Source: Varanus komodoensis (lineage: Eukaryota; Chordata; Lepidosauria; Squamata; Varanidae). Taken from it: DNA of 64,000 bases. The number at the start of each line of letters is the position of its first letter. Within the stretch, counting starts at the first letter, position 1. The stretch lies in the NCBI RefSeq assembly GCF_004798865.1, contig NW_025336598.1, forward strand, positions 12,649,601-12,713,600. The letters are read 5' to 3'. Made by a program: the position numbers and the translations under genes. Positions 23,041-33,691 of the stretch are shown here, piece after piece. The notes beneath the pieces were generated by a model, which saw only the letters and a list, made by a program, of their open reading frames with translations, made no database searches and was not told the origin of the DNA.

Positions 23041-23287
23041 ATATATATTAATGTATGAAGGTACCTTATGCCAAGTTAGGTCATTGGTCTATCTAGACCA
23101 TGGGTGGGGAAACGTGGGTCCAGGAAACAAAGCCGGTCCTCTCAAGGTCCTGTTCCAGTGATCCAGGATACCCTAGAGCATCTTTGAAATGGAATTTGAC
23201 CCTCAGACGGAAAGCGTTTTAACACCCCTAATAGACCGATATTGTCCATTCTCCGATGGGCAGTGTCCTCCATGGTTCTCCACTAAA
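23041..23287 (-). mobile_element. tRNA-derived SINE interrupted by a hAT-like element
   Basis: Minus strand matches the lizard SINE whose 3' part is 'ACTGACTGGCAGTG..AGACAATACTGAGCTAGATGGACCAATGGTCTGACTTAGTATAAGGCAGCTTC'. The pieces at 23,238-23,287 (GATATTGTCCATTCTCCGAT) and 23,051-23,098 (GGTACCTTATGCC, AGGTCATTGGTCTATCTAG) are contiguous in the family consensus but separated here by 130 bp. The promoter part of the SINE is missing. Two other copies of the family lie at 48,425 and 49,728. Confidence 0.75.
23099..23230. mobile_element. Short hAT-like MITE nested in the SINE
   Basis: Left end ATGGGTGGGGAAACG; right end reverse complemented AGGGGTGTTAAAACG. The flanks TCTAGACC and AATAGACC agree at six of eight bases and are the likely 8-bp target duplication. 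About 130 bp, no coding content. It must be younger than its host SINE. Confidence 0.65.
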
Positions 23288-24030
23288 ACTTGTTGTATTA
23301 TTAGGAAGGAAACAATGCTTTCTTCACTGAAAGAAAAAAATGTGAAGATTTAAATTAAAGAATGAATATTAGATGCATAAAGAATTCAGGAGGCACTGCT
23401 GGAATAGGTGAAGGCTTCTGTAGGATCTGATCAAAATTCCACACCCAGAAGCTCTGCGATATGTTTAAATCATGTGGATTAAACTCATTTTTAAAGATTG
23501 TATTCGTCTCATGCAATTAGAGAAGAGCAAGGAGATGTGAGGGACACTAAAGCCTTGGAAACTTAAAAGTATTGTATGGAAACAGACAGTAATTTTGAAC
23601 AGAGTTCAAAATGGTATAATAAAGCCATCTTTGTTTGTGGTGTGCACTCTACTTTTTTATCCAACATTATTTCTGGTCAAGTAGTTTCCCACTTTTCTTG
23701 AATCCACAAGCAATAATGGCTATATGTTTCATTTCCACCTCTTTCTTTGTGGGGGGATGTGGTGGTGGTAGAGGAGAAACTCTATTATCTATTTCCATGT
23801 TTATTCAATTACACACTCAGCTTCTGGGATTTCACTAGATACATTTTCCAGTCTGTGTTCTACCACCACAAGATCTACAAACTTTGTTCAAATTATAGTT
23901 GAGGTTGCCAGGAAGCCCCAGCATCTTAGAGCTTTTTCTTTGTTTATGAAGGTTCTGATAAAACTAGGAATGTTTGAGAAATTCAGTTCAGATAGCTTTT
24001 AGAACAGGGTTTAATCAGTTTGTATCTTCT
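23288..24030. other. Non-coding stretch, nothing recognised
   Basis: AT-rich, no gene, no recognised repeat. Confidence 0.4.
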
Positions 24031-24360
24031 GGGCCAAACATGGACTCGGACACAATCTGCAGTTGGTTTGCACATATCCAAGCTTGCAATATGATTTGCA
24101 GACAAAAAAGTGTACATTTGAAAAATGTGCATGAAAAATCTATAGCTTTGAAAAATGTACACAAACATGATTTCATCAATGGGAGAAGAATGTGTACATT
24201 CCAAAGATGTGAAACTTGATTGGAATAATATGCAGGAAAATACAAAAGGATTTTCATGCAAAAAGGATAAACAAAGCTTACAGTCTGATACAGACTTGAA
24301 TTGGAATGAGCTCTGAGATGGAATTCAGAAAACTTTAGCTAGCTTGAGCTTTTCTGATTT
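24031..24360 (+). repeat. AT-rich dispersed repeat, copy 2 of 3
   Basis: Starts GGGCCAAACATGGACTCGG and carries GCTTGCAATATGATTTGCAG, two CATTTGAAAAATGTGCATG / CTTTGAAAAATGTACAC units and GAGCTCTGAGATGG. Collinear with 3,937-4,245. The internal GAAAAATGT(G/A)CA units give a short-period repeat. Confidence 0.5.
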
Positions 24361-24504
24361 GCAGAGACTTATAATGCCGACTATGGCTGTGTTGTAACTT
24401 GTGCAAGCAAAAACAGTTAAGATTTTGTTTTTTGCACCTCTTGAGTCACCTGCATGAAGGAGGTTGTGCTGTGATTTAATTCAAACGATTTTCAACATAT
24501 TGCA

Positions 24505-24712
24505 TGATGTGGTATACTGGTTAGAGTATTGGACTGGGACTTGGGAGACTCAGAGTCAAGTCCCAGCTCAGCCAGGAAGTAACCTGGGCCCAATCCCTGA
24601 CTCTCAGCCTAACCTACCTCACAGGGTTGTTATGAGGATGAAAATTGGAGAAAAAAATTATGTAAGCCTCTTCAGGTTTCTTCTAGGAAAAGGGGGCATA
24701 TAAAATTTATCA
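24505..24712 (+). mobile_element. tRNA-derived SINE with MIR-like body (lizard type)
   Basis: A-box-like GTGGTATACTGGTTAGAGTA and B-box-like AGTCAAGTCCCAGCTC (consensus GGTTCAAATCCC) form a degenerate tRNA-like head. The body CTCAGCCTAACCTACCTCAC + AGGGTTGTTATGAGGATGAA matches the lizard SINE body and resembles the MIR core. The tail AAGCCTCTTCAGG..GGCATATAAA corresponds to 'CCGCCTTGAGCTCCTT..GGGATATAAAT'. Full length, about 15% diverged by eye. A relative lies on the minus strand at 52,668-52,915. Confidence 0.85.
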
Positions 24713-24790
24713 TCATTCATTGCTACACCACCTCTAACCAAAGCTCTCTGGGCAGTTCACAACATTTTCAGTTACCAATCCAGATTTCAA
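24713..24790 (-). mobile_element. LINE 3' tail remnant
   Basis: TTGCTACACCACCTCTAACC..AAAGCTCTCTGGGCAGTTCACAACA is the reverse complement of an L2/CR1-type tail (consensus 'TGTTGTGAACCGCCCAGAGA..GTATACAATAAA'). It abuts the SINE. Confidence 0.55.
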
Positions 24791-25247
24791 CCGATGTAAA
24801 ATTATAAATGAGCAACTGATCAGACAAGTTCTAGTGCAAATAGGATTGCTGCCTAAAAGCATTTATATAAATTCCTGCCCCTTCCTATGAGACAGATATG
24901 TTAATTTCTTTCTCAGATCTGAAAGGTACTATTAATTTCATCTCTATTATGAATGCTCTGAGCTAATATGCTGATCAAACACATCCTAATAATCTTGCAT
25001 GATAATATTCTATGGTTCTGTACCTCTATTCCTTCCTGAAACCTTTGCTAATAAACTGTGGTTGGGAGGTCCATACTTTTACCAGACATAGGCAGCCCAT
25101 ACTCTGCATCCTTCCTTGCCACTTCTTTAGGAAGAATCACAGCTTTCCCCTAGTTGGGGGACCCATCACTGCCTCTGATAGCAGCAGCCAAAACAGTTAC
25201 CCTGCTGTTGCTTCTATGGGAATTCAGTCTGAAAGGAACAAAGGGAC

Positions 25248-25588
25248 TATAGTCTCCCAAAATTCGCGGGGGTTACGTTCCTAAAGCACCCGCGAATTGT
25301 GAAAAACCGATGGGCGCCGGCTGCCAAGGCGGTGAGGGCGGGAGGAGGGAGGCGGGAGCCGGGAGGCGCGGGCCGGGCCGGGCCGGGGGGGCGGGGCGGT
25401 GCGCGCACAGATTGTTTTCTCCGAGCGAGTCCACACTCGGAGGAAGCGATCTCCTTGCGAGTAAGGCGCCGCACGGCGAGGCGCCGGCTTACTCGCAAAG
25501 CGATTGGCTTGGACTCGCTCGGAGGAAAATCCCGCGAAGGACTGAAGCTGCGAACGCTGAACCGCGACTTCACGGGGGTATATTGTAT
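25248..25588. mobile_element. GC/CpG-rich inverted-repeat DNA element, probably mariner/Tigger-like
   Basis: Outer parts read TATAGTCTCCCAAAATTCGC, CCCGCGAATTGTGAAAAACC and, on the right, GAACCGCGACTTCACGGGGG..TATTGTA. They resemble the 'TCCGCGGGGG..CCGCGAAT' ends of pogo/Tigger-type elements flanked by TA. Inside is a GC-rich block with a long hairpin: arm 25,415-25,433 (CTCCGAGCGAGTCCA) pairs with 25,510-25,529, and 25,446-25,470 pairs with 25,480-25,504 (GCGAGTAAG.CGCC). No transposase frame. Assignment to superfamily is tentative. Confidence 0.55.
25370..25399 (+). repeat. G-quadruplex-prone run
   Basis: GGGCCGGGCCGGGCC followed by a G7 and GCGGGGCGG. It meets the usual four-run rule for G-quadruplex formation and lies inside the CpG-rich element. 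Confidence 0.75.
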
Positions 25589-27130
25589 TCCCAACACCTC
25601 CAGAACACTTTATTTTAAAGCTGAGCCTTTGCACATGTAATACTGGGCTGGATGCTATAGACAGAGTGTACAAAAACCTCATATGTGGGCACCATGGTAC
25701 AAATGGGAATTTTATGTTCAGCATTCCAAGGAGATAAACATGTATGTATGTTTAAATCTGAATCACAAATTCTGTTAACTCTCTGAGAAATCTGGCATTT
25801 TAGCTGGTGACATTACCCACAATCCCTTGTGAGTAGGGCACCTTTTTATCATTCTGCATTCATCTCCAGTTCCTATGATTGTCTCATGACATTTCTTAGC
25901 AGCTCTTTGAGAGCTGTTATTTAAATGAATTCGGCGTAACCCTAACATTCCAAATTACGCTCTCTTCAAAGGTTGTTCTGAAGTTGCATCATCACTTGCC
26001 TCTTCAGGACTTCCCAGAACACAAATATCAAAAGACAACAGCAAGGACAGCAATGTACCCCTTCTGCCTGTAAATCTGAGGTCTTGCTCAAAGACTGAAA
26101 TCCTGCACACATTATCCCTAGGGAGTAAAAGTCCCATTGAACTCAATGCTGCTTACTTGTAAATAAACCTCATGGCACCACAAAAATGCAGTGTCTTTCT
26201 ATATTATCAACATTGTCCCAAGAAATCAGCAGCCTAACTCCACATTGCCATTTTTTTGCAAAGCCGTCTGTGTGCCCAGTGATAGCAAAGGAAGTTTCAA
26301 TGTGAGATTTGTATGACTGGCAAAGATATGCATTGAGGGGGACAGGACTCATAACTTTCACCAAGTTTCCCCACCTTTTGTTTTCTCCAGCATCACATCC
26401 ATCCACCACTGCTTCCAAGAGTCCCCCATCCCTCTGGATCACATGTTAAGGGACGCGACTTAAATTACTGCAAGTGAAAGGCGAACAGGCACCGTCAGAG
26501 GGGATAGCTCCTCTCCTGTGCAGCCAGCAGCAAAGCTCAGCTAGATCAAAAGCCTTCCCAGCCTGGCCAAGGCATCCTTCTTCATGAAGATCATGTAGGA
26601 CCTATCTCCCTGGAGTTGTTGGCCAAGGATTGCCATTCAGCCAGTCTTTTACTAATCTGACCCAGAAACCTACATTTCAGTGGGTAATCTGTCCAACTGG
26701 GGGTCCCAAAAGTCCACACAGTCCAAATTTGGTTAGGTTTCGTCCATTCTCTCCTGACCTGCCAGATTCAACCCCAACTTCTCCCTTGACCTGCAAGATT
26801 CTCCAGGCTTCAGCTATTCTAGATCCTGACCTGCTGGGCTCTTCCTCAGTTACCAGTATATTTGAAATCAAAGCCTGACAACTTTACCTCAGTGCTCAAC
26901 ATAGTCATTCGAGATAGTATACAAGGGCAAGCTATTTCTTGTGCCTCTCTTGCCCTCATTACTGGGCAGGCATCTCCAGGAGCCTGAGAGTAGCAAATAT
27001 GGATTCAAGGAGTTGTTTCTTCTTCTTTAGCTGGTAAGCCCCACTGGCCTCAGATTTCAAATGTTCATGCCTACAAAAATGAACGATTCAGCCTACCTAT
27101 CCACAGAACCACACTATGTTTAACTACATC
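25589..27130. other. Non-coding stretch with a palindromic repeat copy
   Basis: No gene. At 26,097-26,170 GGGAGTAAAAGTCCCATTGA + ACTCAATG + CTGCTTACTTGTAAATAAAC is a clear copy of the AAGTCCCATTGA palindromic repeat. 26,640-26,840 is C/T-rich and gives chance frames. Confidence 0.45.
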
Positions 27131-27277
27131 ATTGTTGTAGTTATATGTCATCAAGCTGTTGAAGCATAACTACTTATGGCGACCCTATGAATGAAAGGCC
27201 TCTGAAGTGTCCCATCCTCAACAGCCCAGCACAACTCTTGTAAATTCCAGGCTGTGGCTTCCTCGATGGGGTCATAA
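27131..27277 (-). mobile_element. RTE-type LINE fragment
   Basis: Plus strand reads GTCATCAAGCTGTTGAAGC..ACTTATGGCGACCCTATGAATGAAAGGCCTC..GCTGTGGCTTCCTCGATGGGGTC. This is the reverse complement of the RTE 3' region 'TGGATTGACTC..GCCATAAGTCGGAAGCGACTTGATGGC'. Decayed, no frame. Same family as 33,858-34,085. Confidence 0.7.
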
Positions 27278-28489
27278 CCACAATATGTCTCTCCCTATAA
27301 ACTGAGCAGCATATACACCTGTGCCACATGTTTCTGAAGTTTGCTTATAACATATCCTGAACATGCCCTTTGTGCTTCATTTCTATTTAAACAGTTATAA
27401 TTATTTCCATAATTATTTCTATTTTGTATATGCAAAATAGCATATGCCAGTGAGAATCAGTATCCTCTTTTGTCTTCTTCCCACCCTCCTTTTTGCAGCT
27501 CGTAAGTGGTTGTCCTAGGCAGGGCCCTGCTGCTTGACTGCCAGCATAGAGGAGAAGCGTCGATTGCCTGGAGGAGCAGGGCTGGATGGGGAACACACCG
27601 GGGACTTTGTGTTGACCAATGGCAGTAGCAACATGACGGTGATCTGGAGATCTTGAAAGCTCACCCACAATTTTGAATAGATTTGGTGGATACTAGTAAA
27701 TGTGTCCATCATGTGTCTGTGGGCTTTTCTGACAGACTCATGTGGCTTGTTTTGTTCCTTAAGGAAGGTGGTGAAAGGTGGTGGCTTCACAGGCACCCAT
27801 GGTGCCCACATCTTTGGTGGTAAGGAATATCCAGAGCAGGGAAACTCTTCTCAGTTGAGGTCCACATTCCTTCAGGGGCAGTTTGGCAAGAGCCCATGAC
27901 CTGTCTGCAGGCACAGGGCCGAAAGGGCAAGGGACATGTTTTTTCTCTTTTCTCCAAGTCCAGTGGGCTGCCTGGGTATGGATTTCTCACAGGCAGATCT
28001 TGAAATTAAATTGAAGATGCCATGAAATTAGGCTGCAGACCTTGGCTCTGGTGGGCTGGTCAAGGGTGTTGGCTCTGAGCTTCAGAATCTTAGAGACCTC
28101 TGGGCATGTCCACAGTAGTGTGAAGAGCAGACAGCTCCCAAGGGAGAAGCAAGCAGAGGTGGGCATCCTGCAGCATATCTTTTGCAGCATGTGAGCAGAA
28201 AGGGTAAAGCCTTCCTCCTGAGGGAAGGTCCTTCATGAGCAGCACAGGTGGATGATATTGGGCAGAGACAGCATTGAGCAGGTGATAAGGTTCTTCTGTC
28301 TTTTAAAGAACATCACTGCCAGTGCCAGTTTTGCTCAGGTTACCTCCATAAATGTTGCAGTAATCTCTTCGCCAGCAGTAGAGCATGTAGCTTCTGCCAG
28401 GCCTTGGTGGGCAGAAGACTTGGTTGCAGTATCAAACAGATGTTTGCCTGTAAGCTCTCACAGGAAGCATGGAATACATGCTGGCCACC
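27278..28489. other. Non-coding stretch, nothing recognised
   Basis: No supported gene or repeat. Frames at 27,387-27,811 and 28,252-28,593 overlap on both strands, share no domain and are treated as chance. Confidence 0.4.
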
Positions 28490-28805
28490 TATCAGGGTCC
28501 AGGGCTGGGATGTGGGTAGCCAGAGCAAGACAGAGGCACCTGGACCAGGGCAAGAGAACTTCAGGTGAGACAGAGTCCAAACATAAGGTTTAATGGCAAG
28601 CCCAATAGCAAAGTCCAAGTTGTAGCAACCAAACAGGACAGGGTCAGGAACCAGATGTACACATCAAGGCAGAACAAGGATGAGGTCAGGAACAAGGCAA
28701 GGTTGAGAAGCAGGAGGACAAGCAGAGGTACAGGTACCCTGGACAGGATACATGGCAAGCATCAGGCAGGATGTAGGCACATGAGGCAGGATAACTGGAG
28801 GGATA

Positions 28806-28806
<1 letters not shown>

Positions 28807-28850
<44 letters not shown>
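28807..28850 (-). repeat. (ATG)n microsatellite forming the LINE tail
   Basis: Fourteen or more perfect ATG units directly at the 3' end of the LINE (minus orientation). Related copies end in (AAAT)n instead, so tail type varies within the subfamily. Confidence 0.9.
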
Positions 28851-28851
<1 letters not shown>

Positions 28852-29073
28852 ATAACATTTCTATGCCGCCCCTTGCCGAAACCTTGGGGCGGTTTACAAC
28901 ACGATAAAATACATTGAAATACAATAGCACATAATAAATTACCATTAAATACAAAAATACAAAAAATACATTGATTTACAAATATAAGATTAAAATTATC
29001 AGTATAAATTAAGTAAATAAAAATATAGGAGGAGAAAGAGAAGGAAGAAGTTGCCCTGGCCAGATCATATGTT

Positions 29074-29850
29074 TTAACAATTAAAATGATGTTTAAATAA
29101 AAAGGTCTTTACCTGGCGCCGAAAAACCAGTAACGACGGTGCCAGGCGGACCTCTTTGGGGAGTGAATTCCATAGGTTGGGTGCCACCGCAGAGAAAGCC
29201 CTCCTCCGAGTACTTACTCTCCTAATTTCTTTCATGGAGGGTTCCCGGAGAAGGGACTCTCCCGCAGATCTCAAAGGGCAGTCAGGCATATACGGACGTA
29301 AGCGCTCGTTCAGGTAGCCAGGACCCAAGCTGTTTAGGGCTTTATAGGTCATAATCAACACCTTGAATTGGGCCCGGACCTCAATGGGAAGCCAGTGAAG
29401 CTGCCGGAGGACTGCAGTCATGTGAGCATAACGCCCCGTCCCCGTCAGCAACCTGGCAGCTCTATTTTGCACCAATTGAAGTGTTCGGACTGTCTTCAGG
29501 GGAAGCCCCACGTAAAGCGCGTTACAGAAGTCTAGGCGGGAAGTCACCAGCGCGTGTGTCACCATCGCCAGGCAGTCGTACTCCAGGTAGGGGCGCAGCT
29601 GATTAATCAGCCGAAGCTGAAGGAAGGCGTTCCTCGCTACCACTGTCACCTGAGCTTCCAAAGAAAGCTCCGGGTCGAGGAGTACTCCTAAGCTGCGGAC
29701 CTTGTCCCTAAGAGGGAGTGTTGCACCATTCAGGACCAGGTCAAATCCACCCTCTCCGAAACCCGATCCGCCAACCAACAGGACCTCCGTCTTGTTTGGG
29801 TTGAGTTTCAGTTTATTGGCCCTCATCCATTCCCTTACCTCGGCCAAGCA
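29074..29850 (-). CDS. LINE ORF2 reverse-transcriptase C-terminal fragment
   Basis: About 258 codons open to the natural stop. Ordered motifs after the break: EVREWMRANKLKLNPNKTEV (thumb-proximal 'NKTE'), LGVLLDPELS, TSRLDFCNALYVGLPLK, LVQNRAARLLTG, LHWLPIEVRAQFKVLIMTYK, ALNSLGPGYL, then RRAFSAVAPNLWNSLP and the end KTFLFKHHFNC. This is the conserved region from the end of the polymerase domain to the C-terminus of L2/CR1-clade proteins. The catalytic YADD box and endonuclease lie upstream and are absent, so it is not autonomous. The Met at 29,940 is in the flanking LTR-like DNA and is not a real start. Confidence 0.9.
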   Translation of the reverse strand, partial: CLAEVREWMRANKLKLNPNKTEVLLVGGSGFGEGGFDLVLNGATLPLRDKVRSLGVLLDPELSLEAQVTVVARNAFLQLRLINQLRPYLEYDCLAMVTHALVTSRLDFCNALYVGLPLKTVRTLQLVQNRAARLLTGTGRYAHMTAVLRQLHWLPIEVRAQFKVLIMTYKALNSLGPGYLNERLRPYMPDCPLRSAGESLLREPSMKEIRRVSTRRRAFSAVAPNLWNSLPKEVRLAPSLLVFRRQVKTFLFKHHFNC

Positions 29851-30290
29851 CCGGTTCGGCACAGCAGGGTACATGGGAAGGCAAGATGCACAGCAAGATG
29901 CAGTAGAAAACGGGGGCCAAATGCAGCCATGGTCAGGCAAAATGCAGGAGCTGAACCACAGTTAGCAGACAAACCTGCTATGCTGAGGCAACATGACAAG
30001 GCAGGAGCAGCATGGCAGGAGACAAACAGAGAGACCTGTGATGCTGGGGAAACATAACAAAACAGGATGCACAGCAAGGAGCTGGATACACAGCCGCCGG
30101 AGGAAGAGTCAGGCAAGGTGCAGGCAGCACAGCTAACAGGAGGACCTGCATTGCTGAGGCCAGTTCTGGATGGAAGAACTGGCTCTTAGACAGCAATTCC
30201 CCCAGGACACCCAGCTGGCCTGGGACTAAACCTGCACACACGGTGGTGGTTGTTCTGGTTCTGGCCACCAGAGCAGCCCAGATCCTGACA

Positions 30291-30819
30291 CGGCCATGGG
30301 TGAAGCAAGGCTGAAGAGAAGCATAGCATATAAAAACATCTCCCTCCTCCATTAGACAAGTGAGCAGATTTCATTGAACACAGAAAAAGGCGCACAGGAC
30401 TGGTGGAGTGGGAGAGACTTTATACTGCTGTTGCAGAGCAAAAGAAAACCTGCCTGGACTTCTCAAGCCCAAGCGATAGAGGCATATGCATAGGGATGCC
30501 AGTCAGTTCCACAGTCAGTACTGGTTCCAGGTGGCTGAGGGCTCAGTGGACACCTACCTCAGTGAGCCTCCTCCTCATAGGGAGAGGGACGTTAAGAAGA
30601 AGGCTGCAAGGGCAGAGTTGCCCCCACTGGGGTGTAGGGCCTCAGCATATGCCGAATGGACCATGTTTACTCTTGATGCTAGCTTTGAACACCAAAGTCA
30701 ATCTGAAAGAAGAGAGTACAGACTGGATGGTGGTCCCACAGAGCTTTTCTCGGGTCTGGCCATAGCTGATCCTTGTGCTGATCCAGGAACTACTATTGTG
30801 CTAGGGTCTCAGACAATGC
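30291..30819. other. Non-coding stretch, nothing recognised
   Basis: Two overlapping plus-strand frames (30,403-30,765 and 30,486-30,857) have no motif or splice context I recognise. Confidence 0.4.
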
Positions 30820-30890
30820 TGCTAGTAGCCGCTGATGGATCTAACTTCTGTGAATGAATGCCGTCCTTTAAAAAGCCACCTGTTAGCTTT
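30820..30890 (-). mobile_element. CR1 LINE fragment
   Basis: Minus strand: TTTTTAAAGGACGGCATTCA, then TTCACAGAAGTTAGATCCAT and CAGCGGCTACTAGC. This matches the CR1 3' region 'TTTAAAAGAGGATTGGACAAATTCATGGAGGACAGGTCTATCAGTGGCTACTAGC'. Confidence 0.65.
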
Positions 30891-33299
30891 TCATGTTCTT
30901 ATGGCCATCAGTGGATTCCCCTGTCCTAACAGTATTGTATCCATCCGGAATGCTTCCACTCCAGAATTTGACATAGATATCTGGACATCACAGTGTACAT
31001 CACCTCAAGGGACCTGAACTTCAGACCAAATCCAACCTTCTGGGGATCTCCAGGTGGTTTTCTCCTGGCCCCACACCCTTGTCCTTGTCTACCAATCATT
31101 TAGTAGTTTCCTAACTTTTGCATCTTCCACTCACATTCTAAAGGATTGAACTGCCTCGCCTACATTTTTGTTACTGGCCATAAGAGCCTTAACCACATTA
31201 TGCTGGTATTTTAGGTAGTTTGGTTCCACCCTTTGCCCTCAGTCTGCCCAAAACTGGAAAGCAGCCCCAAGAGCTTCTCTGAAATTGAATCCGGCCATGG
31301 GGCTGAAAGAGGTTTGACACTCCTGAGTAACTTCATGACAGTGATGAAAATGGAGCAAATGTCTTGCTCTTGTACTCAAAGTATGCATGAAAAACCCCAG
31401 AGCCCATGAGAATCACAGCTGAAACTTCACATGAAAAAAGGTTCAGGAAGCTACTGTAAAAAAAAAACGCACACACACAGAACTGACTCTACCGAACCTT
31501 TACAAGGTTGTACATTACAAGCTGTCAGTGTCTGTTAGCAACAGCTTAATAGAGCGTGTGTTCCAATAATGGCCAATATTTAGACAAATGAACAAAATTG
31601 TCTTCATTTTGAAGTAGGAGAGAAAGAGCATCAGTGCAAATTAAATTTTGACATGTCTCGTGATGATATCTATGACTACATAAGCCAGAATCAAGGGTTC
31701 TTTAAGCCAGCTTCATCAAACAAACAAAATGGTGTGTCAACTTATGCTACTTGACTACTAATTATTTTTTTAATAGCAAAAATAAAATTTGGAGGCATGG
31801 CCATCTTTCTCTGCCATATTTGTGGAGGCCAGGAACCCAGGGTGGAAGAGGAAGGAGAAGTAGAAAAGAAAAGGAATCTCCTGCAGAACTTTTAATATCA
31901 AGATGTACAAAATGTTCAGTGCCAGGGGAGAAAATGTGCAGTTGCAAAAGAACACTTCACATTCAAAAATGCAAGTCAGACAGAAGTTATGTTAAATTAG
32001 CTGGCATAAAAAGTGACTAGTAACTATCTGAGCAGTCCAGACTCTTGTAGAAACCAGAGGCTGGTCAAGTGCACCCATTTCTCCTTCCCCTGCTGAAGGC
32101 ACTCCCTGTAGACTGCACTGCTACTCTCCACAGAGGATTTGCTAAGGTTTCAATAGATGGAGGAAATAATTGTAAGGACTTCTTTCCTAACAAGTCATCA
32201 GTGCTAGGATAAAGGCCACCATGTCAGAAGATAGGCAATATAACTTTCTTAGGAGGGATCTTACCATGCAAAACATTTGTGCCTGAATGCAGCATCACAT
32301 TCACAGCACGGCAGTCAGATAAAAAAAGCTTCCTTGAAGTTATTTAATGTTCCCACCAAACATAGCAAGGCAAAAACAATGCTGAGGGACATAGTCGCTG
32401 AGCTTTGTGAAGAGAAAATTACTCTATCTAGATTTATCTTTGTAATGAAAAGCCTGCCAGTGGAAGCTGGTGGCTCTGATACCAGTGGGGCCATATGTCT
32501 ATTCTGGTTTCTAGTCCAAACTTTAAAGAAGCTATCCAAGGTTCTGAAACCAATTCCCAAAGTAGGTCCAAAAACACAGATACTTCCTGAAAAGTTTATT
32601 CTACAACTTGGAGGAGATGTACCACTCCACTGACATGGAGCCCATCAGCTTCAACTGAAGCCAGAAACAGGTTGACCTCAAAGATGTGCTTGGAAAAAAT
32701 GAATTTTCATGTGAATTAGCGATGAATGCTCCTTTCAGACTAGGTTAGCTCTTTCCATGCAACAAGTCAAAAGTCAGCCATGTTAATTCTTGGGTTAAGC
32801 TAAAAGGTGGGGTAGAGGGTGTTTTTGTTTTGTTTTCCTAAAAGGCTTTGTTTGCTGGGAAAAGCACTTCATGATTTGGTGATTTTGTATTTCTGATTTG
32901 GCTATATACACACAAACACAACAGATCCTTGAGGCCTACTGAAAGTCAGAAACGTCACACAATCATGAGTGAGCAAAAACTGTCTACATGCTTAAGGTAC
33001 TGCTATTCCCCCCACCCCTTTGTAGTATATGGTATTATGGTGGAAGGATTAAAAGTTCTTTTAATCCTTCTGGAGTTTCTGATTGATGTAGTATTTGTAC
33101 CACATGGGGTCTGAGCTGAGACCACACTAGTATTTGAATACCTACTTTTTCTTTTCTCTCATTTTTGCTTTTTTCTAGCCCTTACTCCAAATAAAATGTT
33201 GTTGGAGTTCATGATGCTTCTTGTGTGAAGCACAGAGTGCCTTCTATCAGTTTTGGTTGGTAGCCCAGCTGTGACCCTGTCTGTTTGGGGACAGGCTGG
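30891..33299. other. Repeat-poor non-coding stretch
   Basis: No gene is seen. 31,540-31,700 (CCAATAATGGCCAATATTTA, GCAAATTAAATTTTGAC) is a candidate conserved non-coding block by composition. A block near 32,455-32,510 (GCCAGTGGAAGCTGGTGGCT) recalls a common lizard repeat that I could not place. Confidence 0.33.
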
Positions 33300-33690
33300 G
33301 GTAAGCAATCTATGCTCTAGTAACCTCTAGGTTAATTACTGCAGTGCTTTTTACATGGGGCTGCCTTTGAAGATCAGAAAGTGCAAAATTTGGTAGCCAG
33401 GTTGTTAGCTGGGACCAGATAATGTTGACATTCAAGCCTGGTCTTGGCTTACCTGAATTGGTTGCTCACTTGTTTCTGAGCCAAATTCAGAGTTATTATC
33501 TGAATTCAGAGTTATTATCTGATAAATTATCTGGCCAGGGTGACTTCTTTTATATTGTTATTTATTTTATATTGCTAATTTTATATTGTTATTGTTGTAT
33601 TTTATTGTATTTTATTTTGTGTTGTGAGCCACTCCGAGGCTTCGGCAAGGGGCAGCATAGAAATGTTTTAATAAATAATAAATAAATAAG
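33300..33690 (+). mobile_element. L2/CR1-clade LINE, old copy with stem-loop tail
   Basis: Translation on the plus strand gives NYCSAFYMGLPLKIRK (family 'DYCNALYMGLPLKTVRK') and, after decay, a 3' tail GTGAGCCACTCCGAGGCTTCGGCAAGGGGCAGCATAGAAATG + TTTTAATAAATAATAAATAAATAA. The tail stem-loop is the same as in the young copies. Most of the C-terminal ORF is deleted. The 19-bp unit AATTCAGAGTTATTATCTG is tandemly duplicated at 33,484-33,502 and 33,503-33,521. Confidence 0.8.
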
Positions 33691-33691
33691 A

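Larger units (their letters stand above)
28806..29850 (-). mobile_element. L2/CR1-clade LINE, young 5'-truncated copy nested in an LTR fossil
   Basis: Minus-strand element of about 1.05 kb: reverse-transcriptase C-terminus, AT-rich 3' UTR, GC stem-loop (plus strand GCCGCCCCTTGCCGAAACCT..GGGGCGG near 28,866-28,893) and a (CAT)n tail, seen on the plus strand as (ATG)n at 28,807-28,850. The 5' break at about 29,850 abuts LTR-like sequence. The open frame and close match to the copies at 0.6 and 37.2 kb mark it as the youngest LINE in the window. Confidence 0.9.
28490..30290 (-). mobile_element. LTR-like fossil (probable solo LTR) split by a LINE
   Basis: On the minus strand the left end reads TGTCAGGATCTGGGCTGC and the right end GGACCCTGATA, giving an inverted TGTCAGG / CCTGATA pair typical of LTR termini. 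Near the right end an ATTAAA followed by a TGTTTGGACTCTG block resembles the polyadenylation region of Gypsy- or ERV-type LTRs from squamates. About 750 bp of LTR-like sequence lies outside the inserted LINE. No internal gag or pol is seen here, so a solo LTR is the simplest reading. Flanking GGCCA may be the target duplication, one or two bases off. Family uncertain; older than the LINE inside it. Confidence 0.45.

Noticed and set aside
25281-25724. Long overlapping frames on both strands in the CpG-rich element
   Set aside because: High GC content lowers stop frequency on every frame. Pro/Arg/Gly-rich translations without motifs.
29702-30352. Frames on both strands around the right edge of the young LINE
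   Set aside because: They cross the junction between the LINE and the LTR-like fossil and do not follow a gene structure.
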